From assembly GCA_003218525.1 (NCBI GenBank), contig QHNU01000174.1, positions 301 to 9,782 of the forward strand: a stretch of 9,482 bases of DNA, read 5' to 3'. The notes under the pieces are model-generated. The model was not told the DNA's origin and made no database searches. It saw only the letters and a program-made list of their open reading frames with translations. Source of the DNA: Verrucomicrobiota bacterium. Lineage in GTDB: Bacteria; Verrucomicrobiota; Verrucomicrobiia; Chthoniobacterales; UBA10450. Every line of letters begins with the position of its first letter. The first letter of the stretch is position 1. A program made the translations under genes and the position numbers. This document shows, piece after piece, positions 6,319 to 9,482 of the stretch.

Positions 6319-6791
6319 ATGAAAATTAAAACGTCCTCCTTATCACATCGCTCCTGCTCAGCATTGTCTCGACCGCGAGCCGCGCGCAATCCCCTTCACC
6401 GGCGAACCAGCCAATTTTCCAAAAACTGGATGACGCTAAATGGGATAAAATTCTGCCTGATCTGGGAGACAATTCGCCGGAAATTTGTATCCTCCATATC
6501 GATCCGGATACGCGCGCCACCCAATTGCTCATTTGAACGTCCAAAGCGATTCACGTGCGTAAGCATGGGCATACGGCCAACGAGACCCATACGATAATCC
6601 AGGGTACAGCAGTGCTCGCATGCGACGGGAAGCGGGCCGAGATCGGTCCGGGCGGATTCAACTTCATGCCTGCAAAGATGGTTCACGAGGCTTGGTTAAC
6701 GGTAGATTCGCTTACATTCATCACTGTCGATGCGGCCTGGGATGTAAACTGGGTGGAAGGCCCACCAACACAGGCTGATCTCACAAAATAA
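6319..6791 (+). pseudogene. Secreted cupin-domain protein, broken by a frameshift and an in-frame stop
   Basis: An ATG at 6319 opens MKIK and then leaves frame. The frame beginning near 6330 continues as a signal-peptide core (VLLITSLLLSIVSTASRAQ), then PIFQKLDDAKWDKILPDLGD, then HIDPDTRATQLLI. There TGA (6534-6536) interrupts it, and the same frame resumes with TSKAIHVRKHGHTANETH and a cupin barrel (IIQGTAVLACDGKRAEIGPGGFNFMPAKMVHEAW) to the stop at 6789-6791. One missing A in the A-run at 6328-6331 would fuse MKIKN to the signal peptide, and TGA could be a mutated Arg CGA. Metal-ligand-like His residues are kept in HGHTANETH. A shortened cupin could start at GTG 6555 but would lack the export signal. 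The family resembles secreted cupins that bind small molecules; the substrate is unknown. Confidence 0.72.
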
Positions 6792-6882
6792 TCGGAGCGC
6801 ACGCTGTAGCGCCGATAACTACGGCCTCGCCGAACTCGGCTCGGTGATCGTGCTTTTTTCTGGATTAACGAGAAATAGGTCA

Positions 6883-7466
6883 ATGAGCGATCAACAAGGC
6901 CATGATCGTTTCAGTTCGGTTGCTGCCGCTCTCATTATTTGGTTGGGTCTGGCCCTTGCTGCGAGCGCCGCTGGATCGCTTCGGAATGCCCGTCCTCAAA
7001 TGATTCCCATGATCGTGGCTCTGCTTACCGTGATCACCCTCGTGGTCTGCTGGCGATTACCGGCAGCGCAGCTTGCAGCGATGTCGCTGGATGTCTGGTA
7101 TATACTCGGATTTCACCTGGTGCGGTTCGTTGCTGCTTTGTTTTTTCTCATCGACGCCAGCAACGGAAGATTGGCCGCACATTCGCGTATCCGGCGGCGA
7201 TTGGAGACATCATAGTAGCGATTTTTGCTCTCCTGCTAATTGGAATTGTGGCCGGCCCATCGGGAAGACTGCTGATCGTGATTTGGAACGCGGCAGGATT
7301 GTTCGACATTCTTTTTGTTGTTAGTGACGCATTATGGGTCGGAGTAAGGGATTGGACGGGGATGGCGCCGCTGCGCGAGTTGCCGGTGAGTCTCCTTCCC
7401 ACATTTGTCGTACCGCTGATTATGGCGTCTCATATCTTCATTCGCTTGGCTCGCCGGAGAACCTGA
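6883..7466 (+). pseudogene. Six-helix membrane protein of unknown function, split by a frameshift
   Basis: The N-terminal half runs in one frame from ATG 6883 (weak TAGGT site just upstream) to a stop at 7213-7215. It carries three hydrophobic helices: AAALIIWLGLALAASAAG, MIPMIVALLTVITLVVCW, and the stretch around WYILGFHLVRFVAALFFLID. The natural continuation lies in another frame from about 7182 (FAYPAAIGDIIVA) to 7466 and holds three more helices: IFALLLIGIVAG, a stretch around AAGLFDILFVVSDALW, and LLPTFVVPLIMASHIFIR. Joining the frames near 7177-7182 needs one missing base and gives a coherent protein of about 194 residues with a PAAIGD turn. I recognise the general look of uncharacterised bacterial membrane proteins but no function. 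The gene is either decayed or affected by a sequencing indel. Confidence 0.7.
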
Positions 7467-7602
7467 GGAGTCGCGGAAGGTCGATTTGAAAATCGCCAAT
7501 GCGTCCCACTGCGGGAATGGTGGAAACATAGTCGACGCACACTCGATGCATTGTATCATTTGATCTAAATGGCGACTGTTTCCTGCCACGGCCGCTTCTG
7601 AA

Positions 7603-8133
7603 ATGAACTGGGAGGCCATCAATGCAACGGCGCAGATTGTCAGCTCCATCGCTGTGGTGGCGTCACTCTGGTATCTCGCTGTTCAGGTGAATCGCAGCAC
7701 ACGTATAGCAAAGCTCACCGCCCATGACGCCGCGGCCACCGCTCTGCGGGACGTGACCAAGCAGTTCAGCGAGAATGTGGAAATCGCCCGGATCTGGCGC
7801 GTAGGTTTAGAGAACCTGGACGCGCTTTCCGCAGATGATCGGGCCCGCTTTTACCACGCGGCCTTTCAATTCTTAAAAGCGATGGAGACCATTCATTTTC
7901 ACTACATCTATGGTCTGATGGACGAGCAGATTTGGCGCGGTTATTGGAATTTGTACCGTCATTATCTCGCTTCGCCTGGGCTCGAATATTATTGGCGACG
8001 CCGGCACGAGCTCTTTTCGGAACGGTTCCGAACCTTCGCTGACGCCCTCGATCGTCCTCGTCAGCCGCTCACCGGCGGCAATCTACTGGGCGACGAGAAG
8101 GAAGGAAGCTCCGCCGTCGGCGGCTCTAAATAG
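7603..8133 (+). CDS. One-helix membrane protein of unknown function
   Basis: This 176-residue product has an N-terminal membrane helix (about residues 8-27, ATAQIVSSIAVVASLWYLAV) followed by QVNRSTRIAKLTAHDAAATAL. This is the organisation of a widespread family of uncharacterised bacterial proteins that begin 'MNWEAI...VVASLxYLAVQ'. The rest is predicted mostly helical and cytoplasmic, rich in aromatic and basic residues: DDRARFYHAAFQFLKAMETI, then EQIWRGYWNLYRHYL, then LEYYWRRRHELFSERFRTF. A polar, Gly-rich tail ends it. The ATG at 7603 fits the start of the hydrophobic segment, but no good ribosome-binding site precedes it. It is intact, unlike its two upstream neighbours, and converges with the minus-strand block. 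No function is assigned. Confidence 0.75.
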   Translation: MNWEAINATAQIVSSIAVVASLWYLAVQVNRSTRIAKLTAHDAAATALRDVTKQFSENVEIARIWRVGLENLDALSADDRARFYHAAFQFLKAMETIHFHYIYGLMDEQIWRGYWNLYRHYLASPGLEYYWRRRHELFSERFRTFADALDRPRQPLTGGNLLGDEKEGSSAVGGSK

Positions 8134-8211
8134 CTGAGTAATCGTTGAGCTTGCGTAGGAACATCACGACCTCGACGACCATAGGGCAATACTTAACGGA
8201 TTTGTTGTCGC

Positions 8212-8231
8212 TGCGCCTGTCCTCAGGCGCA
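8212..8231. terminator. Perfect 8-bp hairpin between convergent genes
   Basis: TGCGCCTG (8212-8219) and CAGGCGCA (8224-8231) are perfect reverse complements around a TCCT loop. The hairpin lies between the + strand gene ending at 8133 and the - strand gene ending at 8255, where a shared two-way transcript end is expected. Neither side has a T-run, so it is not a textbook intrinsic terminator. Confidence 0.5.
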
Positions 8232-8254
8232 GGCATTTGGTTCGGACCTTGCTC

Positions 8255-8491
8255 CTAAACACTCTCCAGTCGCGCGAGCGCTTGCTGGATAGCGTCGAGT
8301 TTGTCGCGCAGGTCGCGCGTGGCCAGGCTGTTCCTATAGGACATCATGATCAGCTTTACTGAAACGAGAAAGACGCCGGCTTCGAGCAGCATGTCGTGAG
8401 TGAAATCTTTCTCGAATAATGCGATGACAAATAGCAAAAGCGTGATGCCGATGACGATAACTGTACCAAGATCAAAGTGTCGGTTGTTCAT
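8255..8491 (-). CDS. Small two-helix membrane protein of unknown function
   Basis: The 78-residue product has two hydrophobic helices: LGTVIVIGITLLLFVIALF (about 8-26) and LLEAGVFLVSVKLIMMSY (about 35-52). A charged C-terminal helix follows (TRDLRDKLDAIQQALARLESV) that could form a short coiled coil and oligomerise in the cytoplasm. A polar loop (EKDFTHDM) joins the helices. Its ATG (8491) shares one base with the stop of the upstream cupin gene in a TAATG arrangement, so translation is very likely coupled and the two products may work together. I do not recognise a family or function. The strong coupling and clean helix pattern make it a real gene despite its size. Confidence 0.72.
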   Translation of the reverse strand: MNNRHFDLGTVIVIGITLLLFVIALFEKDFTHDMLLEAGVFLVSVKLIMMSYRNSLATRDLRDKLDAIQQALARLESV

Positions 8492-8892
8492 TACTCTTCA
8501 CCGAGCCACTTCTTGCTATCAGGATAGTAACCCGAATCCCCAACCGGATTATCGGCGACGACACAGATAACGAGATCTTCAGAACCATCGTTAAACAGCT
8601 GATGAGCTTCGCCTGGGCCAAAGATGAAAGCGTCACCAGACATGATCGCAATCCTTCCTTTTTCGTCCCGGGCGGAGCCGGAACCGGACAAGACGTAATA
8701 GAATTCCCACTGGGCGCTGTGGGAATGATAGGGATAGGGAGTTCTGTCTGGAGGAATTCGCAAAATCTCGACGTCAAAGGGATGAGGCCGTGCATCGTCT
8801 TTTCTCAGGGCGATCGATAACTCTTTACCGGCGCCGACATACTTTTTCTTTGGAGACGACCAGTGCTCCTCCGTCAAATTTTTAACATTCAC
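8491..8892 (-). CDS. Single-domain cupin protein
   Basis: This is a cytoplasmic cupin (133 residues from GTG 8892) with both cupin motifs. Motif 1 has H56-x-H58 and E63 in YPYHSHSAQWEFYYVLSGSG, and motif 2 is GDAFIFGPGEAHQLFN with H97, so all four metal ligands are present. It ends YYPDSKKWLGEE. Such single-barrel cupins bind a metal and often a small sugar- or acid-like ligand; the substrate cannot be read. Start: the frame stays open to 8988 but that part overlaps the upstream zinc-finger gene. GTG 8892 gives a normal N-terminus (MNVKNLTEEHW). An ATG at 8900 lies one frame off and would give MKKVNVKNL if one T were restored in the run at 8894-8897, so a single-base indel is possible. No good ribosome-binding site supports GTG. 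Confidence 0.83.
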   Translation of the reverse strand: MNVKNLTEEHWSSPKKKYVGAGKELSIALRKDDARPHPFDVEILRIPPDRTPYPYHSHSAQWEFYYVLSGSGSARDEKGRIAIMSGDAFIFGPGEAHQLFNDGSEDLVICVVADNPVGDSGYYPDSKKWLGEE

Positions 8893-8920
8893 CTTTTCAT
8901 AACGAGCAGCGGTTGGTCTT

Positions 8921-9190
8921 TTAGTATTCGACGAAAGCTTCGTCGACGAAACAATAGAGCCAACGCTCGCCCGGTTGGGCGGAGGCAATCACCGGATGCG
9001 AGATGGCTCGAGCATGTTTGCTGGCATGTTGGTTAGGTGATGAATCGCAGCACAGAGTAACGCCGCAGGTTTGGCAGGTACGCAAGTGAACCCAGGAGTC
9101 GCCAATCTTCACGCATTCCTCACATTCACCTTTATGAGGATGTTTCACCGTCTCAATCGCTTCAAGATGTGCGCAGGTTTTTCCGTTCAT
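8921..9190 (-). CDS. UBP-type (ZnF-UBP) zinc-finger protein
   Basis: This 89-residue protein consists of one UBP-type zinc finger, the fold that in eukaryotic deubiquitinases binds the C-terminus of ubiquitin and that also occurs as small stand-alone proteins in bacteria. The ligand set is complete and in order: C6, H8, C23, C26, C39, C42, C47, H55, H59 and H65. The characteristic WVHLRTCQTCG, CCDSSPNQHASKHA, HPVIAS and GERWLYCFVDE segments are present. The bacterial role is unknown. The ATG at 9190 is preferred over an adjacent upstream TTG because an AGAGTGA-type site sits a few bases before it. It lies about 50 bases after a coiled-coil gene and 28 bases before the cupin, all on the same strand, which suggests one transcript. 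Confidence 0.9.
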   Translation of the reverse strand: MNGKTCAHLEAIETVKHPHKGECEECVKIGDSWVHLRTCQTCGVTLCCDSSPNQHASKHARAISHPVIASAQPGERWLYCFVDEAFVEY

Positions 9191-9240
9191 CAATCACTCT
9201 AGAGCAGTAGACTTTGACACTCACACTTAGTTCAGCGGAT

Positions 9241-9482
9241 CTATCTTTGGCGCTGAGCCGCCTCTAATTGTCGCCGAGCGTCCTTCTTTTCCCGTTGAAC
9301 GTCCTGTAAACGGCTACGTAGAAGAGGTAATTGTGTTCTCATTGGATTAGCATACTTGTCGTATATCCTTGTTCCGCTTTTACTGTAGCGGGCGACAACC
9401 GGCTGCTGGGCCTCGCCGATTCGCGACTGCAAGTTCTCCTCTTCCTGCTGCAGCGCATTGTATCTTTGCTCGAGATCTCGTA
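9241..9482 (-). CDS. C-terminal part of a coiled-coil protein, cut by the window edge
   Basis: The frame is open to the right edge of the window, so the start lies outside; a TTG at 9432 is internal. The visible 79 residues are strongly charged and helical with heptad-like spacing: RDLEQRYNALQQEEENLQ, then a central break (PVVARYSKSGTRIYDKYANPM), then LPLLRSRLQDVQREKKDARRQLEAAQ. This points to a coiled-coil hairpin. No signal peptide or domain can be judged from this fragment and no function is assigned. It is the first gene in the minus-strand block leading to the zinc-finger and cupin genes. Confidence 0.65.
   Translation of the reverse strand, partial: RDLEQRYNALQQEEENLQSRIGEAQQPVVARYSKSGTRIYDKYANPMRTQLPLLRSRLQDVQREKKDARRQLEAAQRQR

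Noticed and set aside
6829..6859. GCCGAACTCGGC stem followed by a run of six T, as a terminator
   Set aside because: The T-run begins about 13 bases after the stem, which is too far for an intrinsic terminator, and the stem is only 4-5 bp.
8893..8988. Upstream extension of the cupin to ATG 8988
   Set aside because: It overlaps the zinc-finger gene by 68 bases and adds a low-complexity Ser/Thr-rich stretch with no cupin features.

Overview
The window reads as chromosomal DNA from a free-living Gram-negative-type bacterium of moderate GC content. Signs of this are a bactofilin, an NfeD/slipin pair, an HdeD-type membrane protein and a secreted protein with a Sec-type signal peptide. The gene mix and the style of the cupins would fit soil Verrucomicrobiota or Acidobacteriota, but this is an impression from family knowledge and no marker gene settles it. 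I see no tRNA, rRNA, transposase, phage gene or CRISPR array.

Region 1 (2-1846, + strand) is a four-gene run: the C-terminal part of an AhpC/TSA peroxiredoxin, a cytoplasmic DsbA-like CPFC oxidoreductase, a short MerR/HspR-like regulator, and an HdeD-family membrane protein. Each junction is a 4-base ATGA overlap, so the genes are probably translated as one coupled redox/stress operon. A 341-base gap without a gene follows.

Region 2 (2188-5308, + strand) holds a YbaK/ProX-type aminoacyl-tRNA deacylase, then an NfeD membrane serine protease 2 bases later, then a slipin (stomatin/SPFH) 4 bases later. The last two are a classic membrane quality-control pair. A bactofilin with its own ribosome-binding site follows about 100 bases downstream. 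A secreted protein of unknown function (5372-5938, - strand) converges on it; it has a conserved-looking Cys-His-Trp and Asp-x-Trp-Arg pattern.

Region 3 (5939-8133) looks different. After a 380-base gap with a candidate promoter and Fur-like operator come two broken genes. One is a secreted cupin with one frameshift and one in-frame stop. The other is a six-helix membrane protein split by a -1 frameshift. An intact one-helix membrane protein follows. These lesions are either real gene decay or uncorrected sequencing indels; two of the suspected indels in the right part of the window lie in short A/T runs.

Region 4 (8255-9482, - strand) is a second co-directional block. In transcription order it has the C-terminal end of a coiled-coil protein, a UBP-type zinc-finger protein, a cupin, and a 78-residue two-helix membrane protein joined to the cupin by a TAATG overlap. 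A perfect 8-bp hairpin lies between this block and the convergent + strand gene.

No convincing new defence or mobile system is visible. The most useful leads are the coupled redox/HdeD operon, the UBP-cupin-membrane protein block, the Fur-like site, and the cluster of single-base lesions.
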